From Chryseobacterium sp. CH25 (GTDB lineage Bacteria; Bacteroidota; Bacteroidia; Flavobacteriales; Weeksellaceae), in NCBI RefSeq assembly GCF_004119455.1, contig NZ_NRQT01000014.1, positions 44,486 through 108,485 on the forward strand: a stretch of 64,000 nt of DNA, given 5' to 3'. Both the position numbers and the translations under genes were made by a program. Positions 25,922-34,655 of this stretch are shown piece by piece. The notes under the pieces are model-generated. The model did not search any database and had not been told where the DNA came from. It saw only the letters and a program-made list of their open reading frames with translations. The first letter of the stretch is position 1, and each line of letters starts with the position of its first letter.

Positions 25922-27577
25922 TTAATGCCCTTTTTCCTTCATAATTTTATTTAATCTTTTTAGCATGGAAAGGCCTAAAAGAGTAGCAAATATTAACAAA
26001 GCGAAATTCACAAGGAAGTAATTTGTTTTGTTTTCATAGTTATACCATGTACTTGCCAAGATACCTGAAAGCTTGTTTCCTACAGAGTTGGCAAGGAAGA
26101 ATCCACCCATCATCAAAGCTGTAATCCTTGCAGGAGAAAGCTTAGATACGAATGAAAGCCCCATTGGTGAAAGACATAATTCTCCAATGGTAATTACTCC
26201 GTAACTGGCCACCAGCCATAAAGGAGAAACTTTTACAGAGCCGTTATCTCCGGCCATTACTGCTAAAACCATTACCAGACATGATAATCCGGAAATGAAC
26301 AGTCCTAAAACGATTTTGGTTGGGGTTAAAGGTTCTTTACCTTTTCTTCTTAATAAAGCCCAAAACCCTACCACAACAGGAGTTAATGCAATTACCCAGA
26401 ATGGATTAATAGACTGGAATAATTCAGTATTGTATAAGTAGACCTTATTTTCAGGGTTTTTCTCAAGCACAGCACGCTGTTCCTGAGAGATATTTTTAAA
26501 GTAAACATCCTTTCCTGTTTCTTTCTTAGTGTCTCCGTTATCCTCTTTCTGAGAACGGAACTGATTGTCATAGACAGGAACTTCTTTGTCTTCGTAACTT
26601 TTTCCATCAACCATATAGATTCCTTCCAAAGGTTTTTCCAAAGATGCAGGAACACTTCTGTCAGTGTAGTAATTAGCCCATCTCGTTAAAGCTGTACCAT
26701 TCTGCTTGAAAACCGCCCAGAAAAACATACTGATCAAGAATACGGAAAGTAACGCTCCAATGGATGCTTTTTCATCAGGTTTAGCTTTAAAGTAAAGAGA
26801 AGCATAGAAGTAAATAACAGGAATACATGCAAAAATGAAGGCATCCGTACTGTCACTTCCAAAAATATTGTTAGGAATAAACCATCCCAATGCTCCAGCA
26901 GCAATAGCAGGAACAAATACTTTCATCATAATCTCAGAAAGCTTCGTATCACCTTCCTGTACAGGTTTCATCTGTGCAGCATGGATGTAGTGCTTTCTTC
27001 CGATGGTAAAAATAACCATACCAATCAACATCCCAACTCCGGCAGTGATGAATGCTTCACCCCAACCGAATTTATTACGCATAAATGCAGCAATAATGTT
27101 ACAGATAAAGGCTCCGATGTTAATTCCCATGTAGAAAATATTGTACCCGGAATCTTTGTTGGCTTTATAGGGCTCTTCAGAATAAAGATTTCCTAAAAGG
27201 GTAGAAATGGTAGGTTTAAAGAAACCATTTCCAATGATAATTAATGCCAGAGAAGCATAAAATAAAGGTAAATCCTTGAAAACACCCATTCCGATGTATC
27301 CTGCAGCCATTAAAATACCTCCAAGATAAATAGACTTAATATATCCTAAAACCCTGTCGGCTAAGAAACCACCAATAAAAGGAGTAAGATAAGTTAATGC
27401 AATATAGGTTCCGAAAATGTCATCTGCAGTTTTGTCCGGCAGTCCTAAACCTCCTTTCATTCCGGCAGGTTCAATAACATACAGAACAAAGATTCCAAGA
27501 ATCAGGTAGTACCCGAAACGCTCCCACATTTCTGTAAAGAAAAGGTAAGGTAGCCCTTTAGGATGTTTTGTCTTCAT
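25922..27577 (-). CDS. POT-family peptide MFS transporter with large hydrophilic insert
   Basis: 551 residues from the ATG at 27577. Family motifs: FFTEMWERFGYYLILG near residue 12, IIGNGFFKPTISTLLGNLY, YNIFYMGINIGAF and GELCLSPMGLSFVSKLSP. Between two helices around residues 290-380 is a long hydrophilic loop (EGIYMVDGKSYEDKEVPVY onward to NPENKVYLYN) that the two other copies lack, probably facing the periplasm. An upstream TTG at 27601 would extend the frame 8 residues but overlaps the -7-like TATTTTTG at 27599-27606. Third POT copy in 6 kb. Confidence 0.92.
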   Translation of the reverse strand: MKTKHPKGLPYLFFTEMWERFGYYLILGIFVLYVIEPAGMKGGLGLPDKTADDIFGTYIALTYLTPFIGGFLADRVLGYIKSIYLGGILMAAGYIGMGVFKDLPLFYASLALIIIGNGFFKPTISTLLGNLYSEEPYKANKDSGYNIFYMGINIGAFICNIIAAFMRNKFGWGEAFITAGVGMLIGMVIFTIGRKHYIHAAQMKPVQEGDTKLSEIMMKVFVPAIAAGALGWFIPNNIFGSDSTDAFIFACIPVIYFYASLYFKAKPDEKASIGALLSVFLISMFFWAVFKQNGTALTRWANYYTDRSVPASLEKPLEGIYMVDGKSYEDKEVPVYDNQFRSQKEDNGDTKKETGKDVYFKNISQEQRAVLEKNPENKVYLYNTELFQSINPFWVIALTPVVVGFWALLRRKGKEPLTPTKIVLGLFISGLSCLVMVLAVMAGDNGSVKVSPLWLVASYGVITIGELCLSPMGLSFVSKLSPARITALMMGGFFLANSVGNKLSGILASTWYNYENKTNYFLVNFALLIFATLLGLSMLKRLNKIMKEKGH

Positions 27578-27663
27578 ATATTCAAATTTCAATTGCCCCA
27601 AAAATAGGTTTTTAATTCCAATTGATAAAATAAATAATATATCCCTAAATGATTAATGAAATG

Positions 27664-27701
27664 AATAAAAAAATCCCTTTCAAAATTGGTGAAAGGGATT
27701 T
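27664..27701 (-). terminator. Rho-independent terminator after DPP IV operon
   Basis: 12-bp stem AAATCCCTTTCA/TGAAAGGGATTT with 7-nt loop, followed by T7 on the minus strand. Confidence 0.88.
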
Positions 27702-27705
27702 ATAT

Positions 27706-28512
27706 TTAATTCTGATTTTTAGATGGTACAGGTGGTGGAACAGGGGCTTCTACATTAATTTTCTCAACATATTTCTCTGTTTTTATTTTGATCACACCAT
27801 TGAGGAAGTCCTGCAGATCCTTTTCATTAGATGCAAAATTCTTTTCCGGAGAGCCAGCACTTATTTGTGCACAAGCTTTATCCTCAGTAATCAGATAGTA
27901 GTGGATAACATCGTAATCCATGTCTATATCATGATATCTGATGTAAAATACCTCGTTTCCGTTTACTTTTCTGAATTCCGTTTTTTTGATTTTATAGTGA
28001 CTGGGATTCATTAGAAAACCTGTCAGAACAATATCTTTTACATTTTTCAAGGTGGCTTCGCCTTCTAAAGAAAAACTTCCAAAAGAAGCATATAAATCTT
28101 TATTCAAAGCTCCCTGAAGCGAAAATTCTCCACGTGAATATTCTTGCTGTTCCTGGAGAATAGTCCATTTTTTAGGATCATAATAAAATCCGGCATCCAC
28201 TCTCTTACTTTGAGCTAATGATAAAGCAGTTTTGGAAGTTGTATAAGCTTTACTGTTCATAGCAGTATTTTCATACAGGCCTTCCGTCGCTTTGTTCATG
28301 AACTTCCATGTGTTGTCTGAGGAAATAATGACTTTCTGATCACCCGCTGTAAAGGCTTCCATGGTGGAAAATTCTCCAAGGTCGCCTCTACTGGATTTCC
28401 ATGTTTTATCTTCAAGAAGCATAACCTCCTGACCATCATTGGTGATTGCCGTCTGTGAAAACAATACAGACCAACACAATAAAAATGATAAGTAAAGAGC
28501 AGGCTTCATCAA
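27706..28512 (-). CDS. Exported protein of unknown function downstream of DPP IV
   Basis: 268 residues with signal peptide MMKPALYLSFLLCWSVLFSQ. The first mature segment TAITNDGQEVMLLEDKTWKSS resembles the short opening of DUF3157-like Bacteroidetes exported proteins, and a related DQKVIISSDNTWKFM follows about 40 residues later, hinting at an internal duplication. The C-terminus ends in a Pro-rich tail. No catalytic motif is visible. It begins 5 nt after the DPP IV stop, so it is likely co-transcribed with it. Function unknown. Confidence 0.75.
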   Translation of the reverse strand: MMKPALYLSFLLCWSVLFSQTAITNDGQEVMLLEDKTWKSSRGDLGEFSTMEAFTAGDQKVIISSDNTWKFMNKATEGLYENTAMNSKAYTTSKTALSLAQSKRVDAGFYYDPKKWTILQEQQEYSRGEFSLQGALNKDLYASFGSFSLEGEATLKNVKDIVLTGFLMNPSHYKIKKTEFRKVNGNEVFYIRYHDIDMDYDVIHYYLITEDKACAQISAGSPEKNFASNEKDLQDFLNGVIKIKTEKYVEKINVEAPVPPPVPSKNQN

Positions 28513-28517
28513 TTTTC

Positions 28518-30647
28518 TTATAAATTGTTCAGAATAAAATCAGTCATTTTCTGATACAGTTGCGGTCTTGTCTGGCCACCATAAATTCCGTGGTTCTTGT
28601 CCGGATAAGCCATGAAATCAAACTGTTTCTTATTTTGAATCAAAGCTTCGGAGAACTCCATAGAATTCTGGAAATGTACATTGTCATCAGCTGTACCGTG
28701 GATTAAAAGGAATTTTCCTTTCAATAATTTTGCATACTCAGTAGGAGAGTTTTTGTCATATCCATCAGGATTTTCCTGAGGGGTTCTCATGAATCTTTCT
28801 GTATATACTGAATCATAATATCTCCAGTTGGTTACCGGTGCAACTGCAATACCCATTTTGAAAACATCCGCTCCTTTTGTCATTGCTAAGCTTGTCATGT
28901 AACCACCAAAGCTCCATCCGAACATTCCGATTCTTGTTTTATCAATATAAGATTGGTTTCCGAACCATTTTGCAGCGGTAATCTGGTCTTCAATCTCATA
29001 TTTTCCAAGGTTCATATAAGTCACTTTCTTATATTTTGCTCCTTTGTAACCTGTTCCGCGTCCGTCTACGCAGGCAACGATATATCCTTTCTGTACAAGG
29101 TGGTTGAACCACATCGCATTTCCATTGTCCCAAGAGTTAGCAACCTGCTGAGATCCCGGCCCGGAATATTGGAACATAAATAGTGGATATTTTTTATTAG
29201 GATCAAAGTTTTTAGGCTTCATTACCCATGCATTCATCTGATCACCTACTGCGTTTGGAATGGTGATGAATTCTTTTTCAACAAAATTATCTGCTTTTAA
29301 TTTCTGAAGCTGATCGTTATTGTTTTGAAGCTCCTTCACTGTTTTACCATTTCCGTCTTTTAAAACATAGGTATGAGGTTTTGCAGCCGTAGAAGAAGTT
29401 TCGATGAAATAGTTGTAGTTTTTACTGAAATTTGCAGAGTTATTTCCTTCTGCATTGGAAATCAGCTGAGATTTTCCGTTTTCGATATTTACTTTAGAAA
29501 CTACTTTATTGATGCTTCCTTTTTCTGTAGTCTGAACGTAGATTTCTTTAGATTTTGGATTAAAACCATAATAATCTGTTACTTCCCAGTTTCCTTTGGT
29601 AACCTGTTTCTTTAATTTTCCATCTTTATCATACCAATATAAATGACGGTTTCCATCTCTTTCAGAAGCCCAAAGGAAAGAATCATCATCAAGGAATTCA
29701 ATAGTAGGACTATCTGTTTCAATCCATTTATCATCCGTTTCTGTGAATAATTTCTGTACTGCTCCAGTTTTAGTATTTACCTTTAAAACATCTGAAGCAT
29801 TTTGAATTCTCTCTGAAGTAATCAGAACCATTTCATCTGCTTTTGCAGTCTGGAAAACATTCTGAATATAATAGTTTTTGAAAGAACCTAAGTTCAATGG
29901 CATTACTTTATCAGTATCAAGACGATATAATTGTGCTGAAACTACAGAGTTTTTCTCTCCTGCTTTAGGATATTTGTAACGCATCTCAGCCGGATAAAGA
30001 TTCTTACCATAGATAGGAATATAAATCTCCGGAACCTGGCTCTCATCAGATTTTACAAATACAATAGCATCAGAATTTTTCGTCCACTCATACTGTTTTG
30101 CATGTCCGAATTCTTCCTCATAAACCCAGTCTGCCAAACCGTTAAGAATAGCATTTTTCTTACCGTCTGTAGTAATTTGAGTAATTTTTCCGGATGTTAG
30201 ATCTTGATAGTATAGGTTGTTGTCAGCAATGAAAGCTACTTTTGTAGCATCAGGTGAAAAAGTAGGTTCCTGAACAGGTTTTCCTTCATTTAAACTGATT
30301 ACCTTTCCTGATTTTAAATCTTTCACTTCAAACTTTCCAAGGAAAGAATGTCTGTAAATAGGCTGGCTTTCTTTCTGTAAAAGAATTTTAGACTCACCAT
30401 TAGAGAATACATAGCTTTCAAAACTTCCATCCACGATGTTTCCTTCTTTTTGAGAAGTTTTATATGAATATTTTGCAATTCCTGAAGGTTCAATAACAAG
30501 ATAGTTTTCCCCGTTTTTCATGGAAGTAATCCCAGCAATACCTTTACCACGGTAGTATCCTGAATATATTTTATCTAAAGTGATTTCCTGTGCTGACACA
30601 TTGTGAAATGCCGCTGCTATAGTCAAAGTTAAGAGTAGTTTTTTCAT
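28518..30647 (-). CDS. Dipeptidyl peptidase IV, S9B family serine peptidase
   Basis: 709 residues with signal peptide MKKLLLTLTIAAAFHNVSA. Removes Xaa-Pro dipeptides from peptide N-termini in the periplasm or at the surface. An N-terminal beta-propeller (DPPIV_N) covers roughly residues 30-480, including the Glu-Glu pair in DWVYEEEFGHAKQYEW that binds the substrate amino terminus. The C-terminal hydrolase has the nucleophile Ser in GMFGWSFGGYMTSLAM, Asp in HGTADDNVHF and His in YPDKNHGIYGG. The start was set at 30647 in front of the signal peptide rather than the ATG at 30668. Confidence 0.94.
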   Translation of the reverse strand: MKKLLLTLTIAAAFHNVSAQEITLDKIYSGYYRGKGIAGITSMKNGENYLVIEPSGIAKYSYKTSQKEGNIVDGSFESYVFSNGESKILLQKESQPIYRHSFLGKFEVKDLKSGKVISLNEGKPVQEPTFSPDATKVAFIADNNLYYQDLTSGKITQITTDGKKNAILNGLADWVYEEEFGHAKQYEWTKNSDAIVFVKSDESQVPEIYIPIYGKNLYPAEMRYKYPKAGEKNSVVSAQLYRLDTDKVMPLNLGSFKNYYIQNVFQTAKADEMVLITSERIQNASDVLKVNTKTGAVQKLFTETDDKWIETDSPTIEFLDDDSFLWASERDGNRHLYWYDKDGKLKKQVTKGNWEVTDYYGFNPKSKEIYVQTTEKGSINKVVSKVNIENGKSQLISNAEGNNSANFSKNYNYFIETSSTAAKPHTYVLKDGNGKTVKELQNNNDQLQKLKADNFVEKEFITIPNAVGDQMNAWVMKPKNFDPNKKYPLFMFQYSGPGSQQVANSWDNGNAMWFNHLVQKGYIVACVDGRGTGYKGAKYKKVTYMNLGKYEIEDQITAAKWFGNQSYIDKTRIGMFGWSFGGYMTSLAMTKGADVFKMGIAVAPVTNWRYYDSVYTERFMRTPQENPDGYDKNSPTEYAKLLKGKFLLIHGTADDNVHFQNSMEFSEALIQNKKQFDFMAYPDKNHGIYGGQTRPQLYQKMTDFILNNL

Positions 30648-30665
30648 TTCTAATTTTAATGCTTC

Positions 30666-30673
30666 CAAATTTA
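30666..30673 (-). promoter_or_regulatory. -7 box TAAATTTG before DPP IV
   Basis: Matches TAnnTTTG 18 nt upstream of the ATG at 30647 and supports that start. The longer ORF start would overlap it. Confidence 0.45.
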
Positions 30674-30736
30674 ATGAATCTTAGTTACATGACCATATAA
30701 AACAAAAATCAGGAAGCAGAGTCCTGATTTCTTATA

Positions 30737-30961
30737 CTAATTGGCTACATGAATAGTCCCTGTATCTCCATTTCCAGGTGGATTGTAGTCCTGTGGAGCG
30801 CAGAAAGGATAGACAGCAGTACATGACGACTCTTCAAATCCTCCGATCCACCACGTTCTGAGCTTACAGGTTTGTGGATCTACACATCTGGTCATTCCGG
30901 GTAGAACACCGCCCTGAACTTCTTTTAATTGTTCTCTTAAAATTCTTTTTAAATTTTTCAT
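30737..30961 (-). CDS. GG-leader bacteriocin-like peptide precursor
   Basis: 74 residues. The N-terminus MKNLKRILREQLKEVQGG is a classic double-glycine leader of the bacteriocin-signal type common in Chryseobacterium. The mature part would be about 56 residues beginning VLPGMTRCVDPQTC, with four Cys (26, 32, 47 and 54 by count), two adjacent Trp and a C-terminal stretch rich in Pro, Gly and Asn. It would need a peptidase-containing ABC exporter, which is not in this window. A longer in-frame ORF to 31069 exists, but the leader pattern fixes the start at 30961. Whether it is an antimicrobial or a signalling peptide is unknown. Confidence 0.75.
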   Translation of the reverse strand: MKNLKRILREQLKEVQGGVLPGMTRCVDPQTCKLRTWWIGGFEESSCTAVYPFCAPQDYNPPGNGDTGTIHVAN

Positions 30962-31089
30962 GGTATATATTTTTGACTGAAGGTCTAAGGTAGTTAAAAA
31001 AATCATCTGATAGTGAATTTTATTAAAAAAGACAATTTGGCAAAAAAATTGAATGTATATATCTACCAATCAAATCAAAAAGAATAATT

Positions 31090-31563
31090 ATGGAAACGAA
31101 TGCATACAACCAGAAACTGAACCGTTATGTATTGAACGACCGAATTGTTTATACAGGTTTTTCCAGTTTTGATGACGCTCAGCAATGCGCCGGCAAAAAA
31201 GGCGGAATATTAGTGGAAGTGGGGTTTAAAGACGGAAACGATAACCCCGAAATTACAGATGAAGCCGGTTTGATAGAGAAAAAACTTCATTACTATGTGT
31301 ATGCAGGCGATGAGTATAAATTTATCCATTCATCTGATCCCGGATTTAGAAAATACGCAGATGAACTGCAGAAAATTAAGGCAAATAATGATACAACAAG
31401 TCCGGATGAAAGGTATTTTGCCAATTTTGAGATCGAAAATATAGAAGATCCGATTATTGTGCTCAAAAATGATCATTTTCAGTCGGTAACATCAAGAGAA
31501 CGTTCAAAATATTTGAAACACGCCAGAGTTTATGAACTGGGGGTATCCCTGCCTAAATCTTAA
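31090..31563 (+). CDS. Hypothetical cytoplasmic protein
   Basis: 157 residues, no signal peptide or membrane segment, strongly charged. Opens METNAYNQKLNRYVLNDRIVYTGFSSFDDA; a later DPIIVLKNDHFQSVTSRERSKYLKHARVYELG is the most structured part. I do not recognise the family. It is divergent from the GG-leader peptide gene and lies 11 nt before the DUF6496 gene, so these two are likely one transcript. Confidence 0.75.
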   Translation: METNAYNQKLNRYVLNDRIVYTGFSSFDDAQQCAGKKGGILVEVGFKDGNDNPEITDEAGLIEKKLHYYVYAGDEYKFIHSSDPGFRKYADELQKIKANNDTTSPDERYFANFEIENIEDPIIVLKNDHFQSVTSRERSKYLKHARVYELGVSLPKS

Positions 31564-31574
31564 AAATCCTTATC

Positions 31575-31762
31575 ATGAGCAAAACCAGATATTCAGATAA
31601 AGCTCAGGACAAAGTAGGAAAAGTAATGCACGAATTCAAGGAAGGAAAGCTGAAATCTTCTTCCGGAAAAAAGGTGACAGACAGAAAACAGGCTATAGCT
31701 ATTGGGATTTCTGAAGCAAGAGAAGAAGGCCTGAAAGTGCCACCGAAAAAAAAAGTAAATAA
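31575..31762 (+). CDS. DUF6496-like small basic protein (frameshift near stop)
   Basis: Begins MSKTRYSDKAQDKVGKVMHEFKEG, then LKSSSGKKVTDRKQAIAIGISEAREEG, a small Lys-rich family widespread in bacteria and possibly nucleic-acid associated. As written, the frame continues past PPKKK through a terminator hairpin and on to 31994 antisense to the next gene, which is implausible. Adding one A to the A9 run at 31746-31754 gives PPKKKSK and a stop at 31760-31762, a 62-residue protein of normal size. Confidence 0.78.
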
Positions 31763-31770
31763 TTTCAATA

Positions 31771-31803
31771 CAAAATGCCCGGAAATTTTCCGGGCATTTA
31801 TAA
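31771..31803 (+). terminator. Bidirectional terminator between convergent genes
   Basis: A near-perfect 13-bp inverted repeat, AAATGCCCGGAAA and its complement, in the 67 bp between the two convergent coding regions. T-rich on the right and A-rich on the left. Confidence 0.75.
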
Positions 31804-31829
31804 TATATATGGTAAATCAAAGTAACAGA

Positions 31830-33496
31830 TTAGCTGTTGGTTTGATTATAAAGTATTCTATAATACTCATCTGCCATTCTATCACTGTTAAACTGATCTT
31901 TTACATCGTTCATTGCGTTGTGCTGAATTTTTCTCCATTGATCCGGATGATCGTAATACATAGGGAGAATTTCGTTTTCAAGGATTTCGTATAATGTATT
32001 TAAATCATAATTGTCCTGTTCGTAGATGCTCATATTCAGATAATCTGCTTTTGGAACTACGAAAGAATTTTCTCCATGCCTGGCAAATTCCGGGATCCAG
32101 CCATCATCTGTAGATAAGTTTACGGATCCGTTCATAGCAGCAGTCATTCCTGAAGTTCCTGATGCTTCTCTCGGAACTCTGGGATTGTTAAGCCAAAGAT
32201 CAGAACCCTGTTTTAATGATTTACTTAAAGAAAGTTCATAGCCCGTAAGAACAGCCATATTTTTGTTATTCTTACTTTCTTCCACCAAAGTATTGAAAGT
32301 AGAAATTGCTGAATAATCCATTGGATAAGGCTTTCCTGCCCAAATAATCTGCACTGGGTATTTCGGATTGTTCAGTAGCCTGTAGAATCTTTCTTTATCA
32401 TGTAAAAGAAGATCAGCACGCTTATACCCTGCAAATCTTCTGGCCCATACAATGGTGAAAATATTAGGGTTGAAAAGGTTTCCTGTTTGGTCTGCTACAA
32501 TGCTGAACAGTTTTTTCTTTAAATGTTTTTTACGGTAATCGAAAACGGTATCATCATTCTCATCTTTCGCATTGTAAAGTGGTTTATCTGCCCAATATTT
32601 AAATTCCTGTGCATTGGTAATGGAAGTAATTTCACAGATTCCGGGATATTTATTCCACATAGCACGGGAAACTACTCCGTGAAGCTGAGAGACACCATTG
32701 GCAATTCTTGCCATTTTCAGGGCACAGAGAGAATGGTTGAAACGGTCATCATCTGCACCTTCAATCGCTTTTACTTCTTCCATGCTGTAGCCGGAGAAAT
32801 AGGTCATATCATAGCATAGCTTCAAATTATGTTTTTCATTTCCTGCTTCTTCCGGAGTATGAGTGGTGAAAACCAGTTTTTCTTTCACCTTATTCAGATC
32901 TCCGTTATATTTTCTTAATAAATAGAATGCTGCCGGAAGTCCATGGGCTTCATTTAATGATAAACATCTCTTTCGATATTCATTTCATCCAGTAATTTAG
33001 CACCACCTTTTCCAAGTAAAATATACTGAGCCAGTTTTGTAGACTCATTAGCATCATAAAGCTTGTGGCAAATGGTTTTTGAAACATGATCATTTTCAGG
33101 AACATCTGTAGACAGGAAAAACATTGGGGCAGTGTTGAAAATTTCAGGATCAAGATACCATACCTTTACCCAAACAGGGGCACTGTGAATTTCTATTTGA
33201 AATTTTATTCCTGTATCCTCAAGAAAACTGTACATTTTTCTGGTCCATACCGGTTGTAAAGTCTGGTCATGGTTTCTGGCCTGATCATAATATCCGAATT
33301 TCCAAAGAATACCAATTCCAATAAGATCCTGTTTTAGGTTATAAGCACTTCTCATGTGAGATCCTGCTAAAAAGCCAAGTCCACCGGAGTATATTTTCAG
33401 TACCTGCTCAAGGGCAAATTCCATCGAAAAATAGGCGGTTTTTTTTGAATATTGGGGATTGATGTTATAGGGTATTTTAAAATTCCTGAAATCCAT
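31830..33496 (-). pseudogene. Glycogen/alpha-glucan phosphorylase-like protein (GT35), frameshifted
   Basis: The first frame (33496 to 32954) has TAYFSMEFALEQVLKIYSGG and FLAGSHMRSA, the opening of GT35 phosphorylases. It ends after ERDVYH; another frame continues at once with NEAHGLPAAFYLLRKY, then THTPEEAGNEKH and WARRFAGYKRADLLL, and stops at 31830. One base added at 32956-32957 restores 555 residues. The PLP-binding region reads EASGTSGMTAAMNG where phosphorylases have Lys, so residue 452 (codon 32144-32142) is Thr in place of the Schiff-base Lys. Function as a phosphorylase is therefore doubtful. The frameshift itself is probably an assembly error. Confidence 0.85.
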
Positions 33497-33522
33497 AGAA
33501 TACTGGTTTGTGTTTGAAAAGA

Positions 33523-33530
33523 CAAAGGTA
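33523..33530 (-). promoter_or_regulatory. -7 box TACCTTTG before phosphorylase-like gene
   Basis: The complement of CAAAGGTA matches TAnnTTTG 27 nt upstream of the ATG. No clear -33. Confidence 0.4.
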
Positions 33531-33698
33531 TTAATAATGAAAATAAACTTTATATTAATTAATGGATAAATTAACTTTAAAAGTACGCATTGAATAGTTT
33601 TTTTACTTATCTTTAAGAGTGTAAATTTTTGATTATCAAAAACTTTTAATGGTGAAAACCAATGGCTGCATGTGTTTAATTAAATAAAAAAATCACAC

Positions 33699-34495
33699 AT
33701 GAAAAAGACATTTTCTGATGAAGATTTGATCAAGAATCTGAGTTTATATTACCTGAATCGGCATTTGAAAAAAAAGCCCATAGAAAAATACCACCGTACC
33801 ATAGATGAATCCCCGCTTCATGATCGGGAAAAATACCGAAAAAAATCAGAGATTCTTCTACTCAATTCTTTTATGCATCATTTTCCTGATGTGAAATTTG
33901 AAAATTTTACCTGCGAAAGTCCGGACTTTATCGCAAAACTGAACGACAAAAAAATCGGAATAGAACTTACCGAAGTAATCAATCATCTGGAAATGAAAAA
34001 AGTGGAGAGCACTTTAAACAAAATGTTCCGTCAGGCAGAAATATTATTAGAACAGGAAGACACTACGAAATATCGTGGTGTTTATTTTTTAGAATTTCAC
34101 CCTAATATAAAGTTTGATAATCTTGAAGAACAGGAAGAAAATATCATTAATATTTACAGAAGCATAAAAAAAATAAAGGAGTAGGCTGTGTAAAAAGTGT
34201 AAGAAAATCTTTTCACCGTAGAAATGTTTTTATTACTCATGAGTATAGTATGAACCTTTTTGATGAGCTCTGCTCAGATAAAATTCTGGATCTTATTGAG
34301 AAGAAAAATGAAAAGTTTCCTTATTACGATACTTCAGTAGACGAATGTTGGCTGGTTATTGTTTCTGATATGAATTCTATTGCATCAAGGTATACATTTA
34401 TTCAGGATAAAGATCACCTGAAAGAAGTAAAAAGCCCTTTTCATAAAATTTTTCATCTTGAAAATCTCTGCGGAAATATTACAAGCATAAAATAA
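33699..34495 (+). CDS. PD-(D/E)XK-like protein of unknown function, frameshifted
   Basis: The first frame (33699-34184, 161 residues) ends at SIKKIKE; the second (to 34495) contains MNLFDELCSDKILDLIEKK. Upstream of that ATG the second frame is open and reads GVGCVKSVRKSFHRRNVFITHEYS. One extra A in the A8 run at 34166-34173 joins them into 265 residues. The segment ESPDFIAKLNDKKIGIELTE, with Asp and then Glu on a strand, and a later WLVIVSD strand resemble PD-(D/E)XK nuclease-like folds, though the usual Lys is Thr. No methylase or toxin partner is adjacent. Function unknown. Confidence 0.6.
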
Positions 34496-34569
34496 CAGCT
34501 TTGAATATTGACTTTTTAATCAATTGTAGATATTTTTTTAATATCATAAAAAAACATCACTTTTTATTA

Positions 34570-34596
34570 TTTGTGATTAAATAATAGGTATATTTG
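34570..34596 (+). promoter_or_regulatory. Promoter TTTG-N15-TATATTTG
   Basis: TATATTTG at 34589-34596 is a perfect -7 box; TTTG at 34570-34573 is a slightly close -33 box. It serves the T9SS type B gene. Confidence 0.5.
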
Positions 34597-34655
34597 GTGT
34601 AGGTTGGATATTGATCTGACTTAAAAACACTTAGCCACAAAAAACAAATATATCT

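Noticed and set aside
31763..31994. Long C-terminal extension of the DUF6496-like ORF
   Set aside because: It reads through a terminator hairpin and antisense to the phosphorylase-like gene; a one-base homopolymer error explains it.
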